DNA of 64,000 bases, taken from the NCBI GenBank assembly GCA_000403335.2, contig KE159629.1:62001-126000 (forward strand), written 5' to 3'. A model generated the notes under the pieces. It was not told the origin of the DNA. It worked only from the letters and a program-made list of their open reading frames with translations, and did no database searches. Shown one piece after another: positions 1 to 9,600 of this stretch; the stretch's first letter is position 1, and each line of letters starts with the position of its first letter. The stretch comes from Lachnospiraceae bacterium MD335 (GTDB taxonomy: Bacteria; Bacillota; Clostridia; Lachnospirales; Lachnospiraceae). A program made the translations under genes and the position numbers.

Positions 1-2
1 TT

Positions 3-131
3 ATGTTCCTTACGGTGGAAACGAATGCCGACATGACTTTGGAGCTTGGAATGTTTGGACAAAGTTCGATGTTTTTTGAGGAAGTATTCAACGTAAAGCC
101 TGTAATCAGGCAGAAAAAGAGCAATATTTAG
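3..131 (+). CDS. C-terminal tail of a gene cut by the window edge, possibly exopolyphosphatase (Ppx/GppA)
   Basis: An open frame enters from the left edge and stops at TAG 129-131, giving about 42 residues that end in FEEVFNVKPVIRQKKSNI. It sits 11 bases before the polyphosphate kinase gene, so the two are probably co-transcribed. Exopolyphosphatases are often paired with ppk, and the tail resembles what I remember of their C-terminal end. That resemblance is a recollection rather than a motif I can point to, so the product is a guess; the reading frame itself is clear. Confidence 0.5.
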   Translation: MFLTVETNADMTLELGMFGQSSMFFEEVFNVKPVIRQKKSNI

Positions 132-142
132 GGGGATTTCCA

Positions 143-2332
143 ATGGGCGATAAATCAGGTAAGTCAAACAATAAAATTGATTATAAAAAGCCGGAATATT
201 ATTTAAACCGGGAGCTAAGCTGGGTGCAGTTCAACCATCGCGTACTCGGTGAAGCAAAAGACAAGAGCATCCCGCTGTTTGAACGCCTTAAATTTCTGAG
301 CATTACGGCGTCAAATTTGGATGAGTTTTTTATGGTACGCGTGGCGTCTCTTAAAGATATGGTAAATGCGGGATACACCAAAAAGGATATTGCGGGAATG
401 ATGCCGGCAGAACAGCTTGACGCGGTGAACAGGGCAACCCATGAGCTGGTAGAGATGCAGTATGCGGTTTTTAACCGTTCTCTTTTACCGCTCCTTGCAC
501 AAAACGGTCTGATTATGGTTGAAAAACATGAGGAGTTAAGTGAGGCGGACGCAAACTTTGTTGACCGGTATTTTCAGGATAATGTTTATCCGGTACTGAC
601 GCCGATGGCGGTGGATTCTTCCAGACCGTTTCCGCTAATCCGCAATAAGACGCTCAATTTGGGAGCCCTGGTTTCCCGGAAAGAGGAGAAGGGAAGAAAA
701 CATCTGTTTAACAGAAAGTCGGCACAGAGCAAAGAACTGGAGTTTGCCACAGTGCAGGTGCCGGGCGGTGTGCCGCGTATTGTACAGCTGCCGGAGGGAG
801 AAAACGGTGAGAAGCGTGTGATTTTATTGGAGCAGATTATTGAGCGGAACATGGATAAGCTGTTTTTGAACTATCATATTGAATGCGCATTCCCGTTTCG
901 CGTTATGAGAAACGCGGATTTCTATATTCAGGAGGAAGAAGCGGAGGATTTATTAAAAGAGATTGAAAAGCAGCTCAAAAAGAGACAATGGGGACAGGCG
1001 ATTCGTCTTGAGGTGGAGGACGGTATGGAAAAGCGCCTGCTTGATATTATAAAAAAAGAACTGATGATAGACGAACGGGATATATACCGCATTCCCGGAC
1101 CGCTTGATTTGACCTTTTTGATGAAAATGTACGGTCTGCAGGGATTTGACCATATGAAAAATAAGCCGTACAAGCCGCAGCCTGTTTTGGGGCTTGAGAC
1201 GGGAGAAAATATATTTGATGCGATTAAGGAGCGGGATATTCTCCTGCACCATCCGTATCAGACGTTTGCACCGGTGGTCGATTTTATAAAACAGGCGTCG
1301 AGGGACCCTGAGGTGCTTGCGATTAAGCAGACTTTGTACCGTGTGAGCGGCAATTCACCGATTATCGCGGCGCTTGCGCAGGCAGCGGAGAACGGTAAAC
1401 AGGTGTCGGTGCTTGTGGAGCTTAAAGCACGTTTTGACGAGGAAAACAATATCGTTTGGGCGAGGAAGCTTGAACAGGCGGGCTGTCACGTTATATACGG
1501 ACTTGTGGGATTGAAAACGCACTGTAAGATTACGCTTGTGGTGCGGCGCGAGGAAGAGGGGATTCGCAGGTATGTGCATTTGGGGACGGGAAATTACAAT
1601 GATTCCACTGCAAAGCTCTATACGGATTTGGGAATTCTGACCTGCAACGAGGCAATCGGTGAGGACGCGACAGCAGTCTTTAACATGCTTTCAGGATACT
1701 CGGAGCCGCTTGGCTGGAACCATTTGGCATTGGCGCCGCTTTGGCTAAAGGATAAATTTTTATATCTGATTGAGCGTGAGAGAGAAAATGCGGTTGAAAA
1801 GCGTCCGGCAAGAATTGTGGCAAAGATGAATTCGCTTTGCGATGCCGATATTATTAAGGCGTTATATGAGGCTGCCGCTGCGGGGGTTAAAATTGAACTG
1901 ATTGTCAGGGGAATTTGCTGTCTTCGAACGGGAGTTGAAGGGACAAATGACAATATCAGCGTGTGTTCCATTGTCGGAAATTTTCTTGAGCATGCAAGGA
2001 TTTTCTATTTTGAAAACGGAGGCGCTTCCGAAATTTACATGGCAAGCGCGGACTGGATGCCAAGAAACCTTGAGCGGCGCGTGGAAATTCTGTTTCCGGT
2101 CTTGAATCCGCAGCTTAAAGATGAAGTGTGGCATGTTTTGGAGGTACAGTTAAGTGATACGCAGAAAGCGCAGGCGTTAAAACCGGACGGAAGCTATGAA
2201 AAGGTTGACAGACGCGGAAAGGAACTGTACAATGCACAGGAGGAATTCTGTAAGGAATATATGGCGCTTGCCGCAAAGGAGCATAAGCTTGAAAAGCAGG
2301 CGCGCGTATTTCGGCCAGAGTATAAAAACTGA
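143..2332 (+). CDS. ppk1: Polyphosphate kinase 1 (RNA degradosome type)
   Basis: Cytosolic enzyme that builds inorganic polyphosphate from the gamma phosphate of ATP and can run in reverse. The 729 residues match full-length PPK1. The N-terminal domain opens with YLNRELSWVQFNHRVL. The middle contains SRPFPLIRNKTLNL. The catalytic C-terminal domains include VLAIKQTLYRVSGNSPI and the HLGTGNYND block that carries the histidine phosphorylated in this family. KTHCKITLVVRRE and the late DWMPRNLERRVE motif are also present. A GGGGGAT ribosome site lies 7 bases upstream of the ATG. It is followed after 18 bases by maf, and a possible exopolyphosphatase precedes it, so synthesis and breakdown of polyphosphate may be encoded together. 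Confidence 0.97.
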   Translation: MGDKSGKSNNKIDYKKPEYYLNRELSWVQFNHRVLGEAKDKSIPLFERLKFLSITASNLDEFFMVRVASLKDMVNAGYTKKDIAGMMPAEQLDAVNRATHELVEMQYAVFNRSLLPLLAQNGLIMVEKHEELSEADANFVDRYFQDNVYPVLTPMAVDSSRPFPLIRNKTLNLGALVSRKEEKGRKHLFNRKSAQSKELEFATVQVPGGVPRIVQLPEGENGEKRVILLEQIIERNMDKLFLNYHIECAFPFRVMRNADFYIQEEEAEDLLKEIEKQLKKRQWGQAIRLEVEDGMEKRLLDIIKKELMIDERDIYRIPGPLDLTFLMKMYGLQGFDHMKNKPYKPQPVLGLETGENIFDAIKERDILLHHPYQTFAPVVDFIKQASRDPEVLAIKQTLYRVSGNSPIIAALAQAAENGKQVSVLVELKARFDEENNIVWARKLEQAGCHVIYGLVGLKTHCKITLVVRREEEGIRRYVHLGTGNYNDSTAKLYTDLGILTCNEAIGEDATAVFNMLSGYSEPLGWNHLALAPLWLKDKFLYLIERERENAVEKRPARIVAKMNSLCDADIIKALYEAAAAGVKIELIVRGICCLRTGVEGTNDNISVCSIVGNFLEHARIFYFENGGASEIYMASADWMPRNLERRVEILFPVLNPQLKDEVWHVLEVQLSDTQKAQALKPDGSYEKVDRRGKELYNAQEEFCKEYMALAAKEHKLEKQARVFRPEYKN

Positions 2333-2350
2333 AAGGATGAGTAAAAAGTT

Positions 2351-2941
2351 ATGGTAAGGTTTGTGCTTGCCTCGGGTTCGCCAAGACGCAAAGAGCTTTT
2401 AGAGCAGCTTGGACTGAAGTTTGAAATTTCGTCGGCGCACGGTGAGGAAATTATTACAAAAACGGTTCCTTCGGATATTGTTGAGGAGCTGTCAAGACAA
2501 AAAGCGGATGAGGTTGCGGACCGGTATGCGGATACGTACAAAAATGACACGTGTGTCATAATTGGTGCAGATACCATCGTGGCGTATGAAAATCAGATTA
2601 TGGGAAAGCCCCGTGATAACGGGGATGCCGTGCGTATGCTTACGCAGCTTGCAGGGAATACACATCAGGTGTATACAGGGGTGACACTTGTGGTTTTGGA
2701 AAATGGCGGCCGTAGGACGCTCACATTCCACGAAAAGACAGACGTACAGATGTATCCCATGACGACAGAGCAGATTCAGGTATATGTGGCGACAGGAGAA
2801 CCGGCTGATAAGGCAGGGGCGTATGCCATTCAGGGCAGATGTGCCGCATATATTAAAGGAATAAACGGAGAGTACAACAATGTGGTAGGGCTTCCTGTGG
2901 CAAGGCTTATGCAGGAGCTTTTGGCGTTGGGATTGGTGTAG
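2351..2941 (+). CDS. maf: Maf family nucleoside triphosphate pyrophosphatase
   Basis: Hydrolyses non-canonical nucleoside triphosphates to monophosphates (house-cleaning), and is also linked to control of septum formation in Bacillus. The 196-residue product starts with the diagnostic LASGSPRRKELLEQLG, which binds the phosphates. It continues with IIGADTIVAYENQIMGKP, the GNTHQVYTGVTLV block, and the closing DKAGAYAIQG and NNVVGLPV motifs, so the fold is complete. It lies 18 bases after ppk1 in the same direction and probably shares its transcript. Which of the dTTP/UTP or m7GTP subfamilies it belongs to is not decided here. Confidence 0.95.
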   Translation: MVRFVLASGSPRRKELLEQLGLKFEISSAHGEEIITKTVPSDIVEELSRQKADEVADRYADTYKNDTCVIIGADTIVAYENQIMGKPRDNGDAVRMLTQLAGNTHQVYTGVTLVVLENGGRRTLTFHEKTDVQMYPMTTEQIQVYVATGEPADKAGAYAIQGRCAAYIKGINGEYNNVVGLPVARLMQELLALGLV

Positions 2942-2962
2942 CGAAAGGCATAGGTATAAAAT

Positions 2963-3226
2963 ATGAATGAATATGATGATGCGGTATTAACATGCTTTTT
3001 AGAAAAACAGTTACAGCTGTTTCCGGAAAAAATAGCGGAATCAATTGATGAGGCGGAAGCTTTTTTGGAGGAATGTGTAGCGGTGGTGGTAAGCTCGCTT
3101 GACGAGGTATGGGAATATTTTAACGAAGAAGGGATTGACCTTGATGGACTGGACAGAGATGCGATTGCGACTGCACCGGAGGTTTTTGAGGTCGGCGACG
3201 GCAGATATTTGATTGTAGAAAGCTAG
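2963..3226 (+). CDS. Small acidic protein of unknown function
   Basis: An 87-residue, strongly acidic soluble protein (about a quarter Asp plus Glu) with no signal peptide, membrane segment or cysteine pattern. The N-terminal half is predicted helical (LEKQLQLFPEKIAESIDEAEAFLEE) and the end is beta-like (FEVGDGRYLIVES). It lies 21 bases after maf and 24 bases before the start preferred for the next gene, so it looks like an operon member. I do not recognise the family. A housekeeping partner of the following 675-residue protein is possible from position alone. Confidence 0.75.
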   Translation: MNEYDDAVLTCFLEKQLQLFPEKIAESIDEAEAFLEECVAVVVSSLDEVWEYFNEEGIDLDGLDRDAIATAPEVFEVGDGRYLIVES

Positions 3227-3250
3227 TAGGAATACAGGATGGAGGTAAAC

Positions 3251-5278
3251 GTGGAAAGAAAATCGAACATTTCGGTATGGCAGATTGGGCTTTTTGAGGG
3301 CTTTGACAAGGATATTATGGTGATGCAGCGGGACGAGGAAGAAGTCTTTGACGATGCCATTCATGTTTTTTTTGAACGGGAATATTATGATGCGTATGTG
3401 GCAAAGGCGGCAAAATACAGCAATCATCAGTATGCGTATCACGAAGATAAGTTTGGTGAGGTAATCAATCAAATCTTTGAGGAGCAGATTACAGGGCTTG
3501 TCATTCACATGAATACCAATACGGAAGAAAATGCGCTAAAAAACCAGCTTTGTGATGAAAAATACATTTCTGCAAAGGAGCTGGCAGGGTATCGTGATGC
3601 GGCGCAGAGTTACCACTTACTCTACACCACGTCTATTGACCGCTGTGTTAAGGAAAAGGCGGTTGCCGCGATTTGGACGAAATATGTGTATATTATAGGA
3701 CAGCTTCCTGACCCTGGAAAAAAGCCTGCTGAGGGAGAAAAGCAAGTTTTTGAGCTGATGACAATGAAACGCAAGAAGGATAACAGCAATGCGACGGCAG
3801 AGGATTTTGATTATGAATCCTTAAAGGTATTTCTGACGGCGGAAAGCGCGATGCGCTATAATCCTGACAAAAGACCGGTTGGCAAGTATAAGCTTTCAAT
3901 GCTCTCCCAGCTTGTGCATGGGAAACTGAATATTATTATCGAACCGCACAGAAGCTACTGGCTGGAGTATGATCCTGCCAATATTGACATCGTGGGATAT
4001 TTGGATATTCCGCAATATGATGAGGCAAAGGTTTTGGCGCGTATTAAGGAATATACCGGGATGAAGCAGCTGTATATTCTTCTTAATCCGCTGCACAGTG
4101 ATTACAGGGTATCGCTTGGAAATCCGTTTTTAATGAAGCATGATGAGAAAAATATTATGATGTATCTGTTTGAGAAGCATGAAGATGCAGTGAATTATGT
4201 GCTTCAAAATCAAAATCTTTTGCCGGTATTTGACTCCACTTTCCCAATCGGAATGCTTGACGGCAAGGAGCCGCTTTATCAGCTTAAAACGGTGGTTACG
4301 CTTGCCGCAAAGCTTGGCGTGACAACGGTTTGTTTGGATGCTGATACGAATCATTCCATTGCCTGCAATATTGACTACTTCAAAAAGGCGGCAGGCTATA
4401 CAAAGCCTGTGGGGGATTTGCTGCTTCATGCAGATTTGGAAAAGGTGATGCGCGAGGAAAACGGGGAGAAAAAGTACCGGCTTCCGATTGTGCCGTTTTA
4501 TGACCGGCATAATGATTATGCGGTTGATGATGCGCGTAAGGCAGAGTTGATTTCGCATATGGACAACGATTTTGACAATGGCTTTGCGTTTATGGCGTCC
4601 TTGGAGGTTCCTGAGTTGATGGTGATTATGCAGGAGGCGGCAAAACGCTTTGACAAGGCGCGAAATGAGAATGATGAGGAGGGCAAAGCATGGTACAATC
4701 ATATGTTGAGCCGGATTATGGTGGTTCTTACAGAGGCGCTTTGTGAGAAACCTTATATTTATACGCTTAGAGATGAGAATGGTGATTTTGCGCTTCGCAA
4801 TAATATGATATATTTGGTTGTGACAAACCGCTTTGAGGCGGGAAGAAGAGGCGAGGGAAGACTCACGCCTGCGGGAATTGATAATCCGCAGTTTATGGAA
4901 AAGCTTTGTGAAAAAAGCAGGGCTGCGGTGCTCACAGACGGACCAAACATTGTCTGCGTTGCGGATACACTGATTATGAATGAGGCTGCAAAGCAGTGGA
5001 AGAAACAGGAGGCGCTGCGGGAAGAGCTTTTGATTTACATAACACAGGGCTGCGGTGTGCCATATGATGATGCGCTTCGCCAGTATAAGCGCCTGAAATC
5101 CGATAATGATTTATTCGTGGAGTTTGTTTCAGCAGTGCGAAATGCAGAATTTCCTCCAATGGGAATGCTTGAGGTGGAGGGATATACTGCCAAAACGCTT
5201 GCACAGGAGTCCGGTTTGAATATGCTGCAGGCGTATGACAGACTTCTTTCATTAAAAGAATCACGGAAGCAGGCGTAA
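3251..5278 (+). CDS. Large cytosolic protein of unknown function
   Basis: About 675 residues, soluble, no signal or membrane helix. I prefer the GTG at 3251 because GGAGG at 3241-3245 sits 5 bases before it; that same GGAGG overlaps the in-frame ATG at 3239. The sequence divides into an N-terminal region with many aromatic and acidic residues, a middle region (about 215-420) with strand/helix alternation such as YILLNPLHSDYRVSLGNPF, and a C-terminal helical region with a possible helix-turn-helix near AKTLAQESGLNMLQAYDRLLSL. It follows the small acidic gene closely. I recognise no enzymatic motif, so no function is given. The short final domain could be a DNA- or RNA-binding module. Confidence 0.85.
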   Translation: MERKSNISVWQIGLFEGFDKDIMVMQRDEEEVFDDAIHVFFEREYYDAYVAKAAKYSNHQYAYHEDKFGEVINQIFEEQITGLVIHMNTNTEENALKNQLCDEKYISAKELAGYRDAAQSYHLLYTTSIDRCVKEKAVAAIWTKYVYIIGQLPDPGKKPAEGEKQVFELMTMKRKKDNSNATAEDFDYESLKVFLTAESAMRYNPDKRPVGKYKLSMLSQLVHGKLNIIIEPHRSYWLEYDPANIDIVGYLDIPQYDEAKVLARIKEYTGMKQLYILLNPLHSDYRVSLGNPFLMKHDEKNIMMYLFEKHEDAVNYVLQNQNLLPVFDSTFPIGMLDGKEPLYQLKTVVTLAAKLGVTTVCLDADTNHSIACNIDYFKKAAGYTKPVGDLLLHADLEKVMREENGEKKYRLPIVPFYDRHNDYAVDDARKAELISHMDNDFDNGFAFMASLEVPELMVIMQEAAKRFDKARNENDEEGKAWYNHMLSRIMVVLTEALCEKPYIYTLRDENGDFALRNNMIYLVVTNRFEAGRRGEGRLTPAGIDNPQFMEKLCEKSRAAVLTDGPNIVCVADTLIMNEAAKQWKKQEALREELLIYITQGCGVPYDDALRQYKRLKSDNDLFVEFVSAVRNAEFPPMGMLEVEGYTAKTLAQESGLNMLQAYDRLLSLKESRKQA

Positions 5279-5294
5279 AACAGCCTTGAATGAT

Positions 5295-5323
5295 TTGTGT
5301 TTTCTCATGGATTATGATATAAT
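5295..5323 (+). promoter_or_regulatory. Sigma-A-type promoter before the LytM-like/bactofilin pair
   Basis: TTGTGT at 5295-5300 and a perfect TATAAT at 5318-5323 are separated by 17 bases. It lies in the 119-base gap after the preceding gene and 75 bases before the ATG of the LytM-like gene, so it should drive that gene and the bactofilin. Confidence 0.7.
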
Positions 5324-5397
5324 GAAAAAATGACGCATGCTTTTGCACGAATATTTAGAATGCCGTCGGCGTCAGCGGTGAAAGGGGAACCAAACGT

Positions 5398-6141
5398 ATG
5401 AAACCTCAAAGACATACGCGAAAAGAGTTTATCTCCATACTGATTGTTTCTAACACAGGCGGAAAGAATAAAGAAATTCAAATGTCCCGTCTGAAGTTTA
5501 ATGTGCTGCGCAACGTGCCGTTTATGTTTGTGGTTATGGTTTTGCTTTTTGGGGGAGTGATTTTCCTTGGGCAAAGGAAAATGGCGTCACTTCGCGGGGA
5601 GCTTGAACCGTACAAGCAGCAGATTGCACAGCTGGAAACAAAGCAGGAAGGCTTAAATGCCGAAAATACGAGACTTGCGGATGAAAACGCACAGCTAAAG
5701 CAGCAGATGGAAGCGGAAACAGAAACAGCAGATGAGACCACACAGGAGCAGCCTGAGGAAAATCCGTACGAGGATGCGCCGGACGGGTATCCGTATACGG
5801 GTGCAGGCGGTTCTTTTGCCTCCGAATATTCCGAGGAGCAGCCGTATATGTCTATCTATACGCATACGGATGGCGAGGTGATTGCTGCGGGTGACGGGAC
5901 AGTAATTTCTGTCAGCTCAGATGATACGTATCCGTTGATTGTGGAAATACAGCATGAGAACGACTACATAACGCGCTATGCAAGCAGGGAAGCGGCGCAG
6001 ACACAGCTTCAGGAGAATACACAGGTAAAAAAAGGGGATTCGCTCTTCGCGATTACTGTTGACAATACACAGTTTGATTATCAGATTATTTTTGAGGATA
6101 AACTGATTGATCCGCTTATGGTGATTGAAGCAAAAGGATAA
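5398..6141 (+). CDS. Membrane-anchored LytM/M23-like protein, probably catalytically inactive
   Basis: 247 residues: a basic cytosolic N-terminus, one membrane helix around residues 38-58 (VPFMFVVMVLLFGGVIFL), a coiled coil at about 62-108 rich in Gln, Glu and Leu, a Pro/Glu/Tyr linker, and a C-terminal LytM (peptidase M23) fold from about 155. M23 enzymes cut peptidoglycan peptides with zinc held by an HG...D...HxH set. Here the fold signatures remain (HTDGEVIAAGDGTVISVS; NTQVKKGDSLFAI), but the HxH position reads DYQIIF and no matching zinc ligands are seen. It is therefore probably a regulatory LytM protein, comparable in idea to the activator EnvC. The bactofilin follows 19 bases downstream. 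Confidence 0.8.
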   Translation: MKPQRHTRKEFISILIVSNTGGKNKEIQMSRLKFNVLRNVPFMFVVMVLLFGGVIFLGQRKMASLRGELEPYKQQIAQLETKQEGLNAENTRLADENAQLKQQMEAETETADETTQEQPEENPYEDAPDGYPYTGAGGSFASEYSEEQPYMSIYTHTDGEVIAAGDGTVISVSSDDTYPLIVEIQHENDYITRYASREAAQTQLQENTQVKKGDSLFAITVDNTQFDYQIIFEDKLIDPLMVIEAKG

Positions 6142-6160
6142 AAAATAAAAGGAGGATGAC

Positions 6161-6556
6161 ATGGCTATGTTACGTAAAAACACAGCTTCCACATCGGAGG
6201 TCAATGTAAAGGTAAACACACTGATTGGAGAGGGGACGGTTTTTGACGGTAATCTGACGGCGCCTGATTCCATTCGGATTGACGGAACAATCAATGGAAA
6301 CTGTTCCTGTGATTCGACACTTGTTCTTGGTGAGACAGGGCATGTGTTTGGAAACATTACCGTGCAGAATATCATTATTTCCGGTGAAGTTAAGGGCGAT
6401 ATTATCGCGAAGGGAAAATTGGAATTTCTCTCTACAGGAAGGCTTACCGGAAATATTACAGCAAACACGCTTGTCATTGATGAGGGTGCATATTTTGACG
6501 GAAAATGTACGATGACATCGGACGGTTCCGCGTCAATGTTTGGACAGCAGGATTAA
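6161..6556 (+). CDS. Bactofilin (polymer-forming cytoskeletal protein)
   Basis: 131 residues with the bactofilin beta-helix core: VNTLIGEGTVFDGNLTAPDS, IRIDGTINGNCSCDSTLVLG, then repeats with Gly at turns (ETGHVFGNI, SGEVKGDIIAKGKL, STGRLTGNI, DEGAYFDGKC). Bactofilins polymerise without nucleotide and act as scaffolds for cell-wall enzymes. An AGGAGG site sits 9 bases before the ATG. Pairing with a LytM-type protein is the arrangement known from Caulobacter and Helicobacter, where the bactofilin positions M23 proteins to shape the cell; that role here is inferred from the neighbourhood. Confidence 0.95.
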   Translation: MAMLRKNTASTSEVNVKVNTLIGEGTVFDGNLTAPDSIRIDGTINGNCSCDSTLVLGETGHVFGNITVQNIIISGEVKGDIIAKGKLEFLSTGRLTGNITANTLVIDEGAYFDGKCTMTSDGSASMFGQQD

Positions 6557-6613
6557 AAGTTCAAAACGAAACAGGAGGAATGCTTCACATCTGAAAAGAG
6601 AGAAAGGAAAAGA

Positions 6614-9600
6614 ATGAAAAAACCGAACAATGCGAACAAGAAACTGATGGCGTTTTTGTTGAGTATGGCGATGCTTGTGACGTCGGTTCCGCAAAGCATG
6701 CAGGTGTATGCGGCGGAGCCTGTGGAGACGGCTGCTGCGGCTGAAACGGAGGAAGTAGCGGAGGGGGTGGATACTGAGTCGGATTTTGAAAACGATTCTG
6801 CTGAAGGGGAATCTGCTTTGGAAAGCTTGGCAGCGGAAACACAGGAATCTGTTTCGGACAGCCGGGAGACGGAAGAAGACAGCATTCGCAGTGAAGAGGC
6901 GAAAGAAGAAACGACGGCTCATGACAACAGCGAGTCAGCTTCCGAAAACAGTTCCGACGAGGTACTGACAGAGGAAGAGGTGTCGGCTGCGGAATCTTCG
7001 TTTGAGGAACAGTCCTATGTGGAGGAATCTTCGGAAGAAATGGGGAGCGAAACCGAAGAGGAAACAGATGAAGAGGCATTAAAGACTGCTGCCAGGAAAG
7101 CGTCAACAGCGAGAGCATCCGCATTTTCCAATGTCGGAGGGTGGAATGAGAGCATTTATGCGGAAATTGCAGGAATAGAGGATACAGACGTCACGCAGGT
7201 CCGTTATTCAGGTGCAATGGACGGGGCGCTTAGTGAGACGGATTTGAATTATCTTGTCAGAAAGAGCGGGAGCGGTGTTCGCATTGATATTCCGGGATTG
7301 AAAGCAGGCACCTATACACTTACCGTGACGGTAGGACAGGAGAGCGTGCTTACAAAAAACGGGATTACGGTTTATGCATACGACCGTTCGGGATTTGCGC
7401 ATTTTAAGTATAATGACGGTGTCGGTGCGTATAAAGATGACGGAACATTAAAGAACAATGCGGTTGTGCTTTATGTTACGGATAAGAATAAGAATGATGT
7501 AGAGCTGAAGGTTGGGAATATCACGGTAAAGGGTATTGGGAATATTCTCAATTCAGTAGGGCAGGCTTCAGCAGGAGGACTAACGAGTAATGGCGGTAAG
7601 GCGAATTCCAATCAGGGGATTATAAAAGAGCTTGCAAAAGCCAAAAAGCCGCTTGTGGTTCGTTTTATCGGTACGGTGTCCGATTCAGGGCTTTATGAGC
7701 AGAAACAATTTAATGCTTCCTCCGCATCTTTAATAGAGGGATTGACGGTTTATAACTCTGCGGATAACGGAGGAACAAAAGGTGATAATGGGCATATGGC
7801 GCGTATTCAGTCAGGAAAAGATATTACGCTGGAGGGGATTGGATATGATGCTGTAATTGATGGTTGGGGATTTCATTATATCGCACAAAGTTCCGATCCT
7901 GATTTAGGTAAAAGTTTTGAAGTGCGTAATTTGACATTTATCAATACGCCGGAAGATGCAATTGGTATGGAGGGACAACAGGCTAGTAAGAACACAAGTT
8001 CTGATATTACGGCTAGTGTTGAGCGTTGCTGGATTCATAATAATGAATTTTATTGTCCGCATATAGAAAGTCCTGCGCAATCCGATAAAAGTGAAGGGGA
8101 TGGCTCTGTAGATTTTAAAAGAGGACAGTATTTTACTTGCAGCTACAACTATTTTGATAGCTGCCATAAGACGAATTTGGTAGGATCTGCAGACTATAGT
8201 CTTCAATTTAATTTGAGTTATCATCATAATTATTGGTACATGTGCAAAGCGAGAGGACCTTTGACGCGGAACGCAAATGTACATTTGTACAATAATGTTT
8301 TTGATATGCAGACGGATTATGCCATGAATACAAGGGCAAATGCTTATATTTTTTCGGAATACAACTTATTTTACGCTTGTAAAAGCCCGCAGGCTGTTGA
8401 GGGCGGTGCGATTAAGAGCTACAATGACTCCATTACGAGTATTGTACAAAATAAGGGTGCCTTAGGAACGGTGGTTGAAAGCAAATCGGATTACGTTCCA
8501 AATAATTGTCAATTTCAGGCAAGAGGCATAAAATACGATAAGTTTGACATGGATTCGTCACAGTCTTATATACCGGATAATCAGTATCAGCTTCAAACAG
8601 ATTTTGCGGATATAAGGAAAGTTATTGTATCGCAGACAGGTGTACAGGAACAAAGTCCAAAGCGGGCAGAATCGGTTTCGAAAAGTGAATATTCCGTGAT
8701 AGACAGAATGGCAGGCGGCAAGGTCAATCAATTTGACAGTCTTCCTCAAACACTTGCACCCGGCAAGATTTCAAAGACTGTCTACGCGTTTGAAGTTGGC
8801 GCCGCGTTTGACTTGGAAGTTGAATATGAGGATGCTGCGAAAGCAGGTGTTCTCGTAAATGAAGAGGGTGAAAACTTACTGGAAGGAAACGGAAGCGCTA
8901 TTGATCTTCCGGCAGGCAGGTATATGATACAGGCTATAAGTTTTCAGCCGGGCGATCCCGCCCAAAATACGATCGCTGTTTTTAAGGAAATATCTGTCAG
9001 TAATTTGAAGATTTCCCAGCATGATCCTAACGCGCACTATCATAAGTGGACATTGGATTCTTCTAAGTCGATACAGGCGACGTGTACGCAGGAAGGTAAG
9101 AATGTATACACATGTAAAGGCTCAGGTGATTGTAATGAGAATGGACTAAAGGAGGAAACGGTTTCTGCACTGGGGCATAAATATATATGGATTATCGATA
9201 AACCTGCAACTGCGCAGGAAGCTGGACTAAAGCATCAGGAGTGTACAAGGTGTCATGATAAAACAAGTCTTGATACGGAAATACCGGTTGGCGGTGATAA
9301 CAGCAGTGGGGGCAGCACGGGCGGAAGTACTGTGGCAGGAGATTATGAGCTCTACTTTGAGGGAAAGAAACCAAATGGTGATACGGACTTTTTCAAGGTA
9401 AATGGAAGCTATACGGATAAAGGTTCTGCAACAGTGAATGGTACGAGCTATTCAGGTGCGCTTAAAATGGAATCAAAGACCTCACTGTCTTTCTCATGTA
9501 ATGATGACGCTGCTTTATTTATGGTATTTGATGCATCAGGGAAGAGAGTAAAAGTGGATGGTACTATATATACAACGGATGCAAATGGAACAATTACAGT

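Noticed and set aside
1902-2105. Same-strand second frame inside ppk1
   Set aside because: Lies wholly within a well-supported enzyme gene and has no ribosome site.
6585-7124. 179-codon - strand frame opposite the lyase N-terminus
   Set aside because: Mirror of the Glu/Ser-rich low-complexity stretch, giving a Pro/Ser-rich artefact.
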